DNA of 64,000 nucleotides from Oceanospirillum sp048264105 (GCA_048264105.1 JBLXDJ010000001.1:434001-498000); one strand, 5' to 3'. Positions 49,113 to 58,696 are shown, counted from the first letter of the stretch. Made by a program: numbers and translations. Notes: generated by a model from the sequence alone, not told the origin.

Positions 49113-50659
49113 CAGACATCCTCGCCCTTGTCCAGCTTGCTTAAAAAACTGTCAGCCTGCATCCGGATCGCTTCTACCTGACTTTCGCTCATCCTTTCCA
49201 GATTTTTATAGACCAGTCCCATGCGGGGATTGTCTCTCAACGTCTCTTTATTGCGGTCGAGAAAATCCCAGTAGAGATAATTAAAAGGGCAGGCGTGGTG
49301 GCCGGTTTTCTCTTTCACCTTGTAGCTGCAGTGCTTGCAGTAATCCGACATGCGGTTGATATAGGCACCACCTGCGGCATAGGGTTTGCTGGCCAGATAC
49401 CCGCCATCGGCAAACAGGATCATGCCGGAAACATTCGGCAGTTCGACCCATTCAACCGCATCGGCGTAAACCAGCAGATACCAGTCGTTGACCTCTTTAG
49501 GTGAGAGTCCGGTCAGCAGGGCAAAATTCCCCAGCACCATCAGGCGCTGAATATGATGGGCATAGGCGTGTTCTTTGGTTTGCTGAACGCACTGGCTGAT
49601 GCAGTTCATGCGGGTTTTGCCACTCCAGTAAAACGCCGGCAGGGCACGATCCGCCTGCAGAAAGTTTTCCTGCTTGTAGTGCGGCATCTTCAGCCAGTAA
49701 AGACCGCGCACATATTCCCGCCAGCCGAGAATCTGACGGATAAATCCCTCAACCGCATTCAGGGGCGCTTTACCTTCCTGCCAGGCTTTCTCTGCTGCGC
49801 GGATCGCTTCCATCGGGCTTAGCAGTCCAATATTCAGATAAAGCCCGATATGGCTGTGAAATAACCAGGGCTGATCCTGCTTCATCGCATCCTGATAATC
49901 ACCGAACAGGGGCAGGCGTTGTTCAATAAAGTGGTTTAACACCTGTAGTGCCTGTGGCCGCGTTACCGCGTAATGGAAGTCAGCCAGATTGCCAAAATGA
50001 TCCGGGAAACGGTCACCCACCAGTTTGATCACCTGTCGCGTGATGGCATCGGGCTTAAAGCCCAGCGGTGCAGGCGGGCTAAGGTTTGCGGGCAGGGATT
50101 TCCGGTTCTCCTGATCGTAATTCCACTGGCCGCCAACCGGTTCGCCATCCTGAATCAGAATGCCGAGATTTTTACGCATCTGACGATAGAAAAGCTCCAT
50201 CCGCAGCTGTTTGCGGTCTTTTGCCCAGTCGGCAAACTGTTTTTTACCTGAGAGAAAACGCCGGTCGGGGCGGATCTCAAGGGGGATGTTGAGTTCCTCT
50301 TTCAGCTGCTTCAGTTGCTGCAACACCCGATATTCGCCGGGATGGGTGACGACAATCTTTTCAAATGCCGGGCGTTCCGTTTCGGGCGTGCTCAGCACTT
50401 TAAGGATCCCGTCAGAAAAGCGTGTCAGTCCTTCATCCAGATTAAAATAAGTGACCTCAACCCCCTGTTTAAGCAGTTGCTGGGCGAAATGACGCATCGC
50501 GGACAGAAAAAACACCAGCTTCTTTTTATGGTGGGGTACGTAGGTGGTTTCTTCCGCCAGCTCGCACATCAGCACACGGTCTGTGGCAGGGTTCAGATCC
50601 TGCAGGCTGGTGATGTTCTCACTAAGCTGGTCACCCAATATCAGTCGAAGTGTTGCCAC
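49112..50659 (-). CDS. Cryptochrome/photolyase-related iron-sulfur protein (prokaryotic (6-4) photolyase family)
   Basis: This protein of about 515 residues starts RLILGDQLSENITSL and has the FeS-BCP/DPRP family (PF04244) features: an N-terminal alpha/beta antenna domain, VEGFIRQILGWREYVRGLYW and a FAD-binding C-terminal half. Four Cys in CISQC, YCKHC and HACPFN are placed for the [4Fe-4S] cluster. Such proteins repair (6-4) photoproducts in DNA with blue light. The start is GTG 50659 after a textbook AAGGAG at six-base spacing; a longer frame upstream lacks homology. It overlaps the DUF2256 gene. Confidence 0.92.
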   Translation of the reverse strand: MATLRLILGDQLSENITSLQDLNPATDRVLMCELAEETTYVPHHKKKLVFFLSAMRHFAQQLLKQGVEVTYFNLDEGLTRFSDGILKVLSTPETERPAFEKIVVTHPGEYRVLQQLKQLKEELNIPLEIRPDRRFLSGKKQFADWAKDRKQLRMELFYRQMRKNLGILIQDGEPVGGQWNYDQENRKSLPANLSPPAPLGFKPDAITRQVIKLVGDRFPDHFGNLADFHYAVTRPQALQVLNHFIEQRLPLFGDYQDAMKQDQPWLFHSHIGLYLNIGLLSPMEAIRAAEKAWQEGKAPLNAVEGFIRQILGWREYVRGLYWLKMPHYKQENFLQADRALPAFYWSGKTRMNCISQCVQQTKEHAYAHHIQRLMVLGNFALLTGLSPKEVNDWYLLVYADAVEWVELPNVSGMILFADGGYLASKPYAAGGAYINRMSDYCKHCSYKVKEKTGHHACPFNYLYWDFLDRNKETLRDNPRMGLVYKNLERMSESQVEAIRMQADSFLSKLDKGEDV

Positions 50660-50781
50660 GGTATGCTCCTTGGCGGTTGAAGGTGTCACTTCTACGCACT
50701 TGATACCCGTGTGGTTCTTTGCCCACGGCTTCAGGCATAATAGCGGCAATTTTAAGCGTTTGATTTACAACGGGGATTACC

Positions 50782-51870
50782 TTGGAACTACTCAATATTG
50801 ATTGTTTAGGGCAGCCGCTGCGGCTGGAGGCGTCTATGGCGGGCTGGCAGGTGCTTTACTGGGGCGGGCAACCGGTAGCCGGTAAGAATGCTGATGGTGA
50901 TGCAGAAGGGGAGTTCAGCCTGAGCTTTGAGCTGACCGACAGCCGCAACGGTGAGGTGATTCCCTGTGAGCTGAGTTTTAAGCTGGGCTGGCAACCGTTC
51001 CAGTTTGATTATCAGCTGAAAATTGCTGGTGAATCTCTGGCGGATGGTGAACGTACCGTTAAGGATATTGAGCGTCAGCAGCCTGTGGTTGAGCCTAAGG
51101 TGCCGCGCCAATTCAGTATGATCGGCCTGTTGTCACTGGGCATGAAGCTGATCAAGAGTGCCAAGGTGATCAAGGTGGTACTGGCGGGTGCGAGTCTGGC
51201 GGCCTATTCCTGGCTGTTTTCGCTGGAGTTTGCCCTCAGTCTGATCGCCTGTCTTGTGGTGCATGAATACGGTCATATCCGTGCCATGCAGCACTTCGGT
51301 ATGAAAACCAAGGGCATCTACCTGATTCCCTTTATGGGCGGTCTTGCGCTGGGTGATGCCAAGATCAACACCCGATGGCAGGATGTGGTGATCTCCCTGA
51401 TGGGGCCGTTTTTTGGTCTGGGCATGTCCCTGCTGGCGCTGATTGCGTATTGGATCACCGGCAATATTTTCTTCGCCGGTATCGCGGCGTTCAACAGCTT
51501 GCTGAACCTGTTTAATCTGCTGCCGATTCTGCCTCTGGATGGCGGCCATGTGCTGAAAAGTATCAGTTTTTCCATGAACTCCATCGCAGGGCTTTTGTTG
51601 TGTGGCGCCGGAGCGGGGCTTGGTGTGCTAATCAGCTACAGTTTCGGTCTGGCGCTGCTGGGTTTCCTGCTGCTGATCGGCACTGCTGAGATCTTTTTTG
51701 AGTGGAAGCAGCGTCACCAAAGCCACCTGCTGCCACTGGATCGCTACGGTCAGATCTTCTCCGCCATCTGGTATGTGGCCACCGTTGCCGGGTTCTGCGC
51801 GGTGATTATCTATCTGGCCGGAACCGGTGATGATCTGCTGGCACTACCGCTGAAGATTTTGAATTCGTGA
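50782..51870 (+). CDS. Site-2 protease-like zinc metalloprotease (M50 family)
   Basis: This 362-residue membrane protein has a soluble N-terminal domain of about 110 residues, then five to seven transmembrane helices with the zinc motif VVHEYGHIRAM (near 166-176) and the second motif LLPILPLDGGHVL (near 246-258). This is an M50 intramembrane protease; it may cut regulatory membrane proteins such as anti-sigma factors, although no such gene is adjacent. The start is TTG 50782 after CGGGGA. The N-terminal domain has no recognised family. Confidence 0.88.
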   Translation: MELLNIDCLGQPLRLEASMAGWQVLYWGGQPVAGKNADGDAEGEFSLSFELTDSRNGEVIPCELSFKLGWQPFQFDYQLKIAGESLADGERTVKDIERQQPVVEPKVPRQFSMIGLLSLGMKLIKSAKVIKVVLAGASLAAYSWLFSLEFALSLIACLVVHEYGHIRAMQHFGMKTKGIYLIPFMGGLALGDAKINTRWQDVVISLMGPFFGLGMSLLALIAYWITGNIFFAGIAAFNSLLNLFNLLPILPLDGGHVLKSISFSMNSIAGLLLCGAGAGLGVLISYSFGLALLGFLLLIGTAEIFFEWKQRHQSHLLPLDRYGQIFSAIWYVATVAGFCAVIIYLAGTGDDLLALPLKILNS

Positions 51871-51951
51871 TTTGAAGGGGCTGCGGGGAAGGTATAGCCT
51901 GACCCCGCAGGCTACCCCGCAAGTGCGGAGGCTGGGATTAGGAGTGAATTA

Positions 51952-52161
51952 ATGCAACAACCCATCACCGACTACCATACCGATGGCGAAGGTCACTGGG
52001 TTGCCCAGCTGGCCTGCGGCCATAACCAGCATGTGCGGCATAATCCTCCGTGGCAGGAACGGCCTTGGGTAACAACGCCGGAAGGGCGCAAAGGTATGTT
52101 AGGCTCGCTGCTTGCGTGTAAAAAATGCGATCAGGGTGCGCCTAAGGATGAGCGCCCCTGA
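51952..52161 (+). CDS. DUF3565-family small protein
   Basis: This 69-residue protein matches DUF3565 (PF12088): QPITDYHTDGEGHWVAQLACGHNQHVRHNPPW, RPWVTTPEGR and LLACKKCD. The Cys and His residues (CGHNQH, CKKC) may bind zinc. Function is unknown. A GGAG-like ribosome-binding site precedes ATG 51952. It lies between the site-2 protease and RecQ genes on the same strand, but gaps suggest separate transcription. Confidence 0.88.
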   Translation: MQQPITDYHTDGEGHWVAQLACGHNQHVRHNPPWQERPWVTTPEGRKGMLGSLLACKKCDQGAPKDERP

Positions 52162-52211
52162 TCTTTCCTATTCCCTTGGGAATAACACCCTACCGATAAC
52201 AGGGAGTGTTT

Positions 52212-54209
52212 ATGTCTGAACATCCTCAAACTGCATCCATTCAGGATCTGAACACCAAACTCCAGCAAACCTTTGGTTTCCCCGCTTTTCGTGGTGGTCA
52301 GCAGCAAACCGTTGAACAGCTGCTAGCCGGGCATTCGTCGCTGGCGATCTTTCCTACCGGTTCCGGTAAATCCCTCTGTTATCAGTTTACAGCGCTGCAG
52401 CTGCCCCATCTGACTTTGGTGGTGTCGCCGCTGCTGGCGCTGATGAAGGATCAGCTGGAGTTTCTGCACAGCAAGGGCATCGCTGCGGCCAGTATCGACT
52501 CGACACTGACCAATGAAGAACACCAACAGGTGGTGCAGGATGCCCGTTCCGGTCGGCTGAAAATTCTGATGGTATCGGTGGAACGCTTTAAGAATGAACG
52601 CTTCCGTCAGTTTATCGAATCTGTGCCCATCTCCATGCTGGTGGTGGATGAAGCGCACTGTATCTCTGAGTGGGGGCACAATTTCCGGCCAGATTATCTG
52701 AAACTGCCGGAGTACCGCAATCAGCTGAATATTCCGCTGGTGTTGTTGCTGACCGCCACCGCCACCCGACGGGTTAAAAAGGATATGGCGCTCAAGTTCG
52801 GTATCGCACCGGAGCATGTGGTGCAGACCGGTTTTTACCGCCCGAATCTGGACCTCAGCGTGCTGCCGCTGCAATCCGGTCAGCAACCGAAAGCGGCCTT
52901 AAAGCAGGTAATCGACCAACAGCAGGGCGATGGCATTGTTTACGTGACGTTGCAGCATACGGCTGAGGATGTGGCCACGTACCTGAGCCAGCAGGGCATC
53001 AACGCCACCGCCTATCATGCCGGACTGCCCAATGAGCAGCGGGAGCATATTCAGGCGGATTTTATGGCGGGTAAAATCCGCGTTGTCGTCGCCACGATCG
53101 CCTTCGGCATGGGCATCGATAAGTCCGATATCCGCTTTGTGGTGCACTATGATCTGCCGAAATCCATTGAGAATTACAGTCAGGAGATCGGCCGCGCAGG
53201 GCGGGACGGTCAGCCTTCAAACTGCATCACGCTGGCGAGTCTTGATGGGGTGCCGGTGCTGGAAAACTTCGTCTATGGCGATACACCGCTGCGCTCGGAT
53301 ATTCAGCGGCTGATTCAGGCGATTGAAGAGGAGAGCTTTGTCGCCGGAAGTTCGGCTTCTCATTGGGAAGTGCAGCTTTATACTCTGTCTAACCAGACCA
53401 ATATCCGCCAGCTGCCGCTGAAAACCCTGCTGGTACAGCTGGAGTTGATGGGCATTCTGAAACCGTTACGCAGCTACTTTGCCGAGTACAAATACAAGTT
53501 TGTTGCCGATAAAGAGACCATTCTGGCGAAGTTCTCCGGCGAACGTGTGCCTTTCCTGCAGGCGGTGTTTGAACATACCGCCTTTAAAAAGACCTGGGGT
53601 GTACCGGATTTTGACAGCCTGTATCAGGCTTACGGTGCAGGTGCCGAACGGCATCGGGCGATTGCTGCTCTGGATTATCTGCATGAACAGGGGCTGATTG
53701 AGCTGTCTGCTTCCAAGATGACTGAAGTGTTTCGGGTAGATATGAATCGTCTGAAAAATGATGATCCCGTCGCCAAGCTTTACGCCTACGTGACCGAGAA
53801 AGAGCAGAAAGAGATTGAGCGGATCGGCGCTTTGATCCGTTTCTTCCAGCTGGATCGCTGCCTGACGCACAATCTGTCCCGCTATTTTGATGAAAACTCC
53901 AGCCCCAATGCCTGCGGCCACTGCTCTGTCTGTCGCGGGCAGGTAGCGCATCTGAGTTATGTGCAGGAACCGAACTGGCCGGATCAGGCGCAACTTAAAG
54001 CTAATGTTGCCGCCTTTTTGCAGAAGCTGGAGGCTGACAGTCCGCTTGATCTCGCCGATGAAGAAAAGCGCACCTTAAGTGTCCGATTCTTAGCCGGCTT
54101 AACCCAGCCGGTCTTTACCAAAATCAAAGCACGACAGCTGAATGGCTTTGGCAGCTGTGAGTTGCTCAGGTATCGGGATATAGAAGCGGAAGTGGCTCAG
54201 TTGTCTTAA
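52212..54209 (+). CDS. recQ: RecQ-family ATP-dependent DNA helicase
   Basis: This protein of about 665 residues has the RecQ helicase core (about 15-350; Walker A PTGSGKSLCYQ, DEAH in VVDEAHCISEWGHNFRPDYLKL, TATA in LLTATATRR, IGRAGRDGQ) and a zinc-binding subdomain with Cys near 550-590 (CLTHNL, CGHCSVC). It unwinds DNA during recombination and fork repair. There is no C-terminal HRDC domain of the usual type; the last 60 residues form an HRDC-like or winged helix remnant. ATG 52212 follows GGGAG. A terminator follows. Confidence 0.9.
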   Translation: MSEHPQTASIQDLNTKLQQTFGFPAFRGGQQQTVEQLLAGHSSLAIFPTGSGKSLCYQFTALQLPHLTLVVSPLLALMKDQLEFLHSKGIAAASIDSTLTNEEHQQVVQDARSGRLKILMVSVERFKNERFRQFIESVPISMLVVDEAHCISEWGHNFRPDYLKLPEYRNQLNIPLVLLLTATATRRVKKDMALKFGIAPEHVVQTGFYRPNLDLSVLPLQSGQQPKAALKQVIDQQQGDGIVYVTLQHTAEDVATYLSQQGINATAYHAGLPNEQREHIQADFMAGKIRVVVATIAFGMGIDKSDIRFVVHYDLPKSIENYSQEIGRAGRDGQPSNCITLASLDGVPVLENFVYGDTPLRSDIQRLIQAIEEESFVAGSSASHWEVQLYTLSNQTNIRQLPLKTLLVQLELMGILKPLRSYFAEYKYKFVADKETILAKFSGERVPFLQAVFEHTAFKKTWGVPDFDSLYQAYGAGAERHRAIAALDYLHEQGLIELSASKMTEVFRVDMNRLKNDDPVAKLYAYVTEKEQKEIERIGALIRFFQLDRCLTHNLSRYFDENSSPNACGHCSVCRGQVAHLSYVQEPNWPDQAQLKANVAAFLQKLEADSPLDLADEEKRTLSVRFLAGLTQPVFTKIKARQLNGFGSCELLRYRDIEAEVAQLS

Positions 54210-54226
54210 GTCAGGCTGCAAAACCA

Positions 54227-54260
54227 AAAAAGCCGGACTCGAATTGAGTCCGGCTTTTTC
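54227..54260. terminator. Bidirectional terminator after recQ
   Basis: AAAAAGCCGGACTC and GAGTCCGGCTTTTT form a 14-bp stem with a five-base loop and T runs on both strands. It separates recQ from a convergent small gene. Confidence 0.93.
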
Positions 54261-54304
54261 GTTTAACGCGAAGCTACTATTTTTAATAGTAAGGTACAAC
54301 GTGC

Positions 54305-54715
54305 TTAGCGGGCTTCGATCTCGTCATCATCAGCAAATGGATCTTCCATATCGCGCTGCTGCACCGTGCCGTTTGTTTCGGCATCGGCGGCATCTTCGTC
54401 GTCCAGCTCTGCTTCCGGCTCTTCTTCACGTTCTACAAACACGCGGTTGGCCGGTACGGCGATAATTTCCAGATAGAAACTCTGCCATTCCTGTGCTTCT
54501 GCCAGGCTGATCTTTTCGTTGATCTCGACGGCGCGAATCACTTCAGCGTTGTCGGCATCGGCACCGAATTTACACTCAAACGCCCAGAAATCAGCGCCTT
54601 TCGGCAGGGGTTTGTTGCGTTCACGTTTCTGATACTTTTTGGCTTCGTTTTTGGCGGCTTCAATCAGACGAGGATATTTGATCTTCGGGTGGGAAAGCTT
54701 AAATGTCTTTTTCAT
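54305..54715 (-). CDS. DUF6172-family protein
   Basis: This 136-residue protein has MKKTFKLSHPKIKYPRLIEA, KNEAKKYQKRERNKPLPKG and DFWAFECKFG, the pattern of DUF6172 (PF19669), and a very acidic C-terminal tail of about 35 residues. The basic lead and acidic tail suggest a cytoplasmic protein with possible nucleic-acid contact. Function is unknown. ATG 54715 follows AGGATT. It stands alone. Confidence 0.82.
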   Translation of the reverse strand: MKKTFKLSHPKIKYPRLIEAAKNEAKKYQKRERNKPLPKGADFWAFECKFGADADNAEVIRAVEINEKISLAEAQEWQSFYLEIIAVPANRVFVEREEEPEAELDDEDAADAETNGTVQQRDMEDPFADDDEIEAR

Positions 54716-54845
54716 TGGAATCCTGAGGCTTGAAATGGGTGATCAGCTTTTTACACGCAGTATTTTGCTGATCCCCTGAATTGCGCGGGCATCATAACGG
54801 ATTTATGTCTGTTCAGCTATGCAAACCCTTGCTTAACCTTTAATT

Positions 54846-55487
54846 TCAAAGCAGCCCCAGATCAATCGCTTTGAGTACTGCCCGGGTGCGATCCCGCACA
54901 TCCAGCTTTCGGAGCACGAAGGAGACCTGATTGCGGATCGTGCCTTCTGACCGGCAGAGGGCATTGGCGATCTCGCCGTTGGAATAACCAGCCGCAATCA
55001 GACTAAGCACTTTAAGCTCGCTGCTGGTCAGGGTTTCCATCAGGGGACTCTGATCAGTATTTTGCTTAGGTGCCGCAGTCAGAATCCGGTCGGTAATACC
55101 AGGGGAGAGTGCCGTGCCGCCATCTGCCAGTGTTTCAATAGCGCTGGTCAGGCGTTCCAGATTGATATCCTTCAGGGCATAGCCCTTTGCCCCCTGTCGA
55201 ATGCATTCCAGTGCCTGTTCCGTATCATCAAAGGTGGTCAGCACCAGCACCGGTTGTAGTAGCTGCGCTTCCCGCATAGCTTTTAAAACACCGATGCCAT
55301 CCAGAACCGGCATACGGATATCCAGCAGCACAACATCGATCTCAAAAGAGCTATCCCTTAACACCTCAAGGGCTTCCTCACCGTTGGCCGCTTCAGCTAC
55401 CACCTGAATATTCTCTTTCAGTGCGAGCAGGCTTTTCAGCCCTTCCCGTAACAGCGTCTGATCATCAACCAGTAATACCTTGATCAT
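54846..55487 (-). CDS. NarL/LuxR-type response regulator
   Basis: This 213-residue regulator has a receiver domain (1-120; VDDQTLLREGL, phosphoacceptor Asp in VVLLDIRMP near 56, Lys in ALKDINLE) and a LuxR-type helix-turn-helix (about 150-210; LTSSELKVLSLIAAGYSNGEIA, GTIRNQV). The start at 55487 is chosen because the receiver begins there with AAGGA upstream. It follows its kinase by 37 bp and is near the divergent envelope cluster, which it probably controls. Confidence 0.92.
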   Translation of the reverse strand: MIKVLLVDDQTLLREGLKSLLALKENIQVVAEAANGEEALEVLRDSSFEIDVVLLDIRMPVLDGIGVLKAMREAQLLQPVLVLTTFDDTEQALECIRQGAKGYALKDINLERLTSAIETLADGGTALSPGITDRILTAAPKQNTDQSPLMETLTSSELKVLSLIAAGYSNGEIANALCRSEGTIRNQVSFVLRKLDVRDRTRAVLKAIDLGLL

Positions 55488-55524
55488 AAGGCGAGTCCTT
55501 ATCTGAATATTGCCTTTGGCGACC

Positions 55525-56790
55525 TTAAAACAGGTCGCTTTCAGTCGCGGGCAGTGCAACCTTTATGAAGAAGCCCTCGGCGTTGTGTCCGGCCTCTAAT
55601 TCACCGGAAAACGGCGCAAAGCGCTCGGCCATGCCCTTAAGTCCATTGCCGGTCTGGTGAGTATGGATCGGTTGTCTGGCCTTGAGATTACCGTTGTCCT
55701 GAATTCTGAGGCGAAGGCCCTGTGGCTCCTGCTGAAGTCGGATACTGATCCGGTCTGCGGCGCTGTGCTTCATACAGTTAGTCAGGGCTTCCTGAACCGT
55801 ATGAAAGAGCGCCCCCGCAAGCTGGGCGTTGCAGAGGGTCAGATCCGGTTCGATATCAAGATTGACATCAAGTTTGGGCAGGTTGCTGCACAGGGTTCTG
55901 AGAGCGGTTACCAGATCGATCCGGCGTTGTTCCCGCAATGTACTGACGGAGCTGCGTACATCGCTCAACAGCAGCCGTGTGATCTGCTGAGCCTTGCCGA
56001 TATGTTCCGGGGCTTGTTCGGGTTTGCAGTGGCTGGCCACTTCCAGCTGAATGCTCAGGCCGGTCAGGTGATGACCTAAGGTATCGTGCAGATCCCGTGC
56101 GATTCTCAGGCGTTCATCCCGGGCTGCGGTGTCATGGAGCAGAGTCTGAGTGGCTTTCAGTTCCCGCAGCAGGTTCGCCGACTGGGCGCGGGCTTCCCGT
56201 TCGGAACGCAAGCGAATGGCAAACAGATAGGCGAAAGCGTTGTATAGGGTGAAAGCCAGCCCGTTCACCAGAATATAGGGCGTGTTACGAAGGGCTGCAT
56301 CGATCAGGGCAATGCCAAGGGGCAGCAGAATAACGGGGATAATCTGGGCGGGTTTCAGACCATAATCCACCAGCCTGACCAGATAGATAATCAGCAGAAT
56401 GCCTACCAGCCCGATATGAAAGAGCAGCATCAGAGCGCACTGAATCAGCAGGATGACAATCAGTACCGGTTTTTGCAGTGCAGGCCAGCGCATGCGGTAA
56501 AACTCGGTATAGATCATATAGAGCAGGAACAGAAAGAAGGCAGCGCATAACAGGCTGATATTCAGAGCGGTAGGTTCGGGCAGGTAATCCGGGGTGACTT
56601 CTGGTGCCAGCCAGCTGTCGAAGGTGTAAAAGCCGACGAAGTCCCAGGTGAAAAGCGCCAGCAGAAACTCGTAATGGTTTTTCAGCTTAGCCTTCAGACG
56701 GTGAAAGAGGCTTTTGTGTTCTGCTGCAGTCTTATGGTTAGAGTCTGGCTGATGCTGCAGCAGAGGCTGAGTCTTATTGGGTTGATCCAT
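55525..56790 (-). CDS. Sensor histidine kinase, DesK/NarX-like (HisKA_3)
   Basis: This 421-residue kinase has five or six transmembrane segments (about 40-215) with short loops, then a HisKA_3 dimerisation helix (DERLRIARDLHDTLGHHLTGLSIQLE, His near 236) and an ATPase domain with TVQEALTNCMKHS, IQDNG and NGLKGMAERF. The topology, with almost no periplasmic domain, is like DesK, which senses membrane state. It pairs with the NarL-type regulator downstream. It is divergent from the OmpV/MipA and transporter cluster, suggesting control of that cluster. Confidence 0.9.
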   Translation of the reverse strand: MDQPNKTQPLLQHQPDSNHKTAAEHKSLFHRLKAKLKNHYEFLLALFTWDFVGFYTFDSWLAPEVTPDYLPEPTALNISLLCAAFFLFLLYMIYTEFYRMRWPALQKPVLIVILLIQCALMLLFHIGLVGILLIIYLVRLVDYGLKPAQIIPVILLPLGIALIDAALRNTPYILVNGLAFTLYNAFAYLFAIRLRSEREARAQSANLLRELKATQTLLHDTAARDERLRIARDLHDTLGHHLTGLSIQLEVASHCKPEQAPEHIGKAQQITRLLLSDVRSSVSTLREQRRIDLVTALRTLCSNLPKLDVNLDIEPDLTLCNAQLAGALFHTVQEALTNCMKHSAADRISIRLQQEPQGLRLRIQDNGNLKARQPIHTHQTGNGLKGMAERFAPFSGELEAGHNAEGFFIKVALPATESDLF

Positions 56791-56978
56791 CGGGGCTCTG
56801 ATATCCGGACTGTTTCTATCTTAAGATCGGACAGAAACTGTAGCCTTTTTAGACGCTTAAAGCGATGTGATAAATGTCACGATGGCAGTGATGACATTTG
56901 CCACAAGCTGGCTTCCGGCTTCATCCCTAAACTCGCTTTCAAGATATTGTTGATCGATTAATCACAGGAAGCGACGTT

Positions 56979-57809
56979 ATGATCTTGCCTCTCCGAATGC
57001 CAAAAGCCGCGCTTTTTGCGCAATCGAGTCGGGTTGCCGGATTTATTCTGGCGATCTGCAGCTCAGCCGCGAGTGCCCAGCCTACGATGGGGCCGCAAGC
57101 GCCATCGGATCAGGTGCGCTGGGAGTTTGGGGTGATGGCCAGTATTCTGGAAACACCCTGGAAGGGCTTGTCGGCTCAAACCACGGCGCTGCCTTTTGTG
57201 AATGCCGAAGTGGGCAACTGGCGGTTTGGCCCTAAGTACGGCATCGCGCAATATCAGATCAGTCGGGATCGGGTTCAATACGGACTTGGGGTTGGCTATC
57301 GGGATGAAAGCTACGAAAGTGACTGGATTCCGGGCTTTAAAACATCAGATGCACCGGAGCTGGATGGCTATAAATCCGGTGGTGGCGATCTGACTCTGTT
57401 GACCAGCGTGCGTTATCAACGCCTTGCCTTAAAGCTGGAACAGGATATTTCCGATAACTCCAACGGCCTCACCGCAGAGGCTAAAATCGAGCACTCTTTG
57501 TTTGGACGGGGGCTGGGTTGGAATCTGAAGGCTCATGGTGGCATCTACTGGCAAAATGAAGATTACGTGCAGCATCTGTACGGTATCTCTGGCAGTAATA
57601 TTGATGCCGCAAAAGGGCGAACGGCTTATGCGCCGGAAAGTGCTTTGAATCCTTTTGTGGGTATCAACACCAGTTATATTTTTGATCGCCAGTGGGGCGT
57701 TCATGGTTTATACCGCTTTGAGCGACTGGACAGCACCATTACCGATAGCCCCATCGTTGATGAGGAAAATAAACAGTCATTGGGGATGATGTTGACCTAT
57801 CGGATGTAA
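56979..57809 (+). CDS. MipA/OmpV-family outer-membrane protein
   Basis: This 276-residue protein has a signal peptide (cleavage after ASA near 33) and a beta-barrel pattern typical of MipA/OmpV (VNAEVGNWRFGPKYGIAQYQ, YGLGVGYRDESYES, LLTSVRYQRLALKLEQDIS, GLYRFERLDSTITDSPIV). The last residue is Met instead of the usual aromatic. It is the second OmpV/MipA gene in the window, and again lies beside a two-component system. ATG 56979 follows AGGAAG. It is 70 bp upstream of the LolA-like gene and may be the first gene of that operon. Confidence 0.83.
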   Translation: MILPLRMPKAALFAQSSRVAGFILAICSSAASAQPTMGPQAPSDQVRWEFGVMASILETPWKGLSAQTTALPFVNAEVGNWRFGPKYGIAQYQISRDRVQYGLGVGYRDESYESDWIPGFKTSDAPELDGYKSGGGDLTLLTSVRYQRLALKLEQDISDNSNGLTAEAKIEHSLFGRGLGWNLKAHGGIYWQNEDYVQHLYGISGSNIDAAKGRTAYAPESALNPFVGINTSYIFDRQWGVHGLYRFERLDSTITDSPIVDEENKQSLGMMLTYRM

Positions 57810-57879
57810 CCCTTTATCCCAAGGGGATAGAATGATCTCATTGAGTTCCCCCAGATAGTCCGGCATGCAGGAGAGCAGA

Positions 57880-58695
57880 ATGGAACGTTGCCGTCGAATT
57901 AATACATCACGACCCGCTTTAAAAGCGTTCAGGCTGATGCTGGTAACAGCCTTACTGATGTTGGCTGGGTTTCAGAGCGCATCGGCGGATACTTCCCAAA
58001 GTAATCCGCTGACCGCCAAACAGCTGCTGGATCATATCGATCAGCTCTGGCGGGGGAATACTTCCCACACGTTGATGCAGATGCAGGTGAAAACCCGTCG
58101 TTATCAAAGGACGATGGAGATGGAAGCCTGGTCCATGGGGGATGAGCACTCGTTAGTGGTGATTCAGCAGCCGGTGAAAGACAAAGGTATTGCCACCCTC
58201 AAGGTGGAAGAGAATATCTGGAACTATCTGCCGAAGATCAACCGGGTAACCAAGGTGCCTGCGAGCATGATGTCCGGTTCCTGGATGGGCAGCCATTTCA
58301 CCAATGATGATCTGGTGAAAGAGAGCCAGTTTGCCGAGGATTACAACTCCGAGATCACCTTTAACGGCACGCGGGATGCTAGCGCCCTGTACGAGATTAC
58401 CGCGATTCCTAAGCCGGATGCGGCGGTGGTCTGGGGTAAGGTGGTGATAGAGATTGATCAGCAGACGCTGGCTCCGATCCGTTCACTTTATTTCGATGAG
58501 CAGCAGTCTTTGATTCGTTCCATGTTGTTTGAACAGCTTCAGCAGATCGGGCGTTATCAGGTGCCCATGGTGATGCGGCTGATACCGGAAGATAAACCCG
58601 GTGAATCCACCGTGATCACCTATAAATCCATCGAGTTTGATCTGCCACTGAATGCCCGTTTCTTCTCCCTGCAAAACCTGAAGCGTGGCCGCTGA
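57880..58695 (+). CDS. LolA-like periplasmic protein (outer membrane lipoprotein-sorting family)
   Basis: This protein of about 271 residues has a signal peptide (cleavage after ASA near 36) and a LolA-like fold (PF17131 group) with LLDHIDQLWRGNTSHTLMQMQVKTRR, MEMEAWSMGDEHSLVVI and NIWNYLPKINRVTKVPASMMSGSWMGSHFTNDDLV. It probably carries a lipid or lipoprotein across the periplasm. ATG 57880 follows AGGAGA. It ends one base before the first permease gene start, so it is coupled to an FtsX/LolCE-type ABC transporter, giving a Lol-like pathway separate from housekeeping LolABCDE. Confidence 0.85.
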   Translation: MERCRRINTSRPALKAFRLMLVTALLMLAGFQSASADTSQSNPLTAKQLLDHIDQLWRGNTSHTLMQMQVKTRRYQRTMEMEAWSMGDEHSLVVIQQPVKDKGIATLKVEENIWNYLPKINRVTKVPASMMSGSWMGSHFTNDDLVKESQFAEDYNSEITFNGTRDASALYEITAIPKPDAAVVWGKVVIEIDQQTLAPIRSLYFDEQQSLIRSMLFEQLQQIGRYQVPMVMRLIPEDKPGESTVITYKSIEFDLPLNARFFSLQNLKRGR

Positions 58696-58696
58696 T

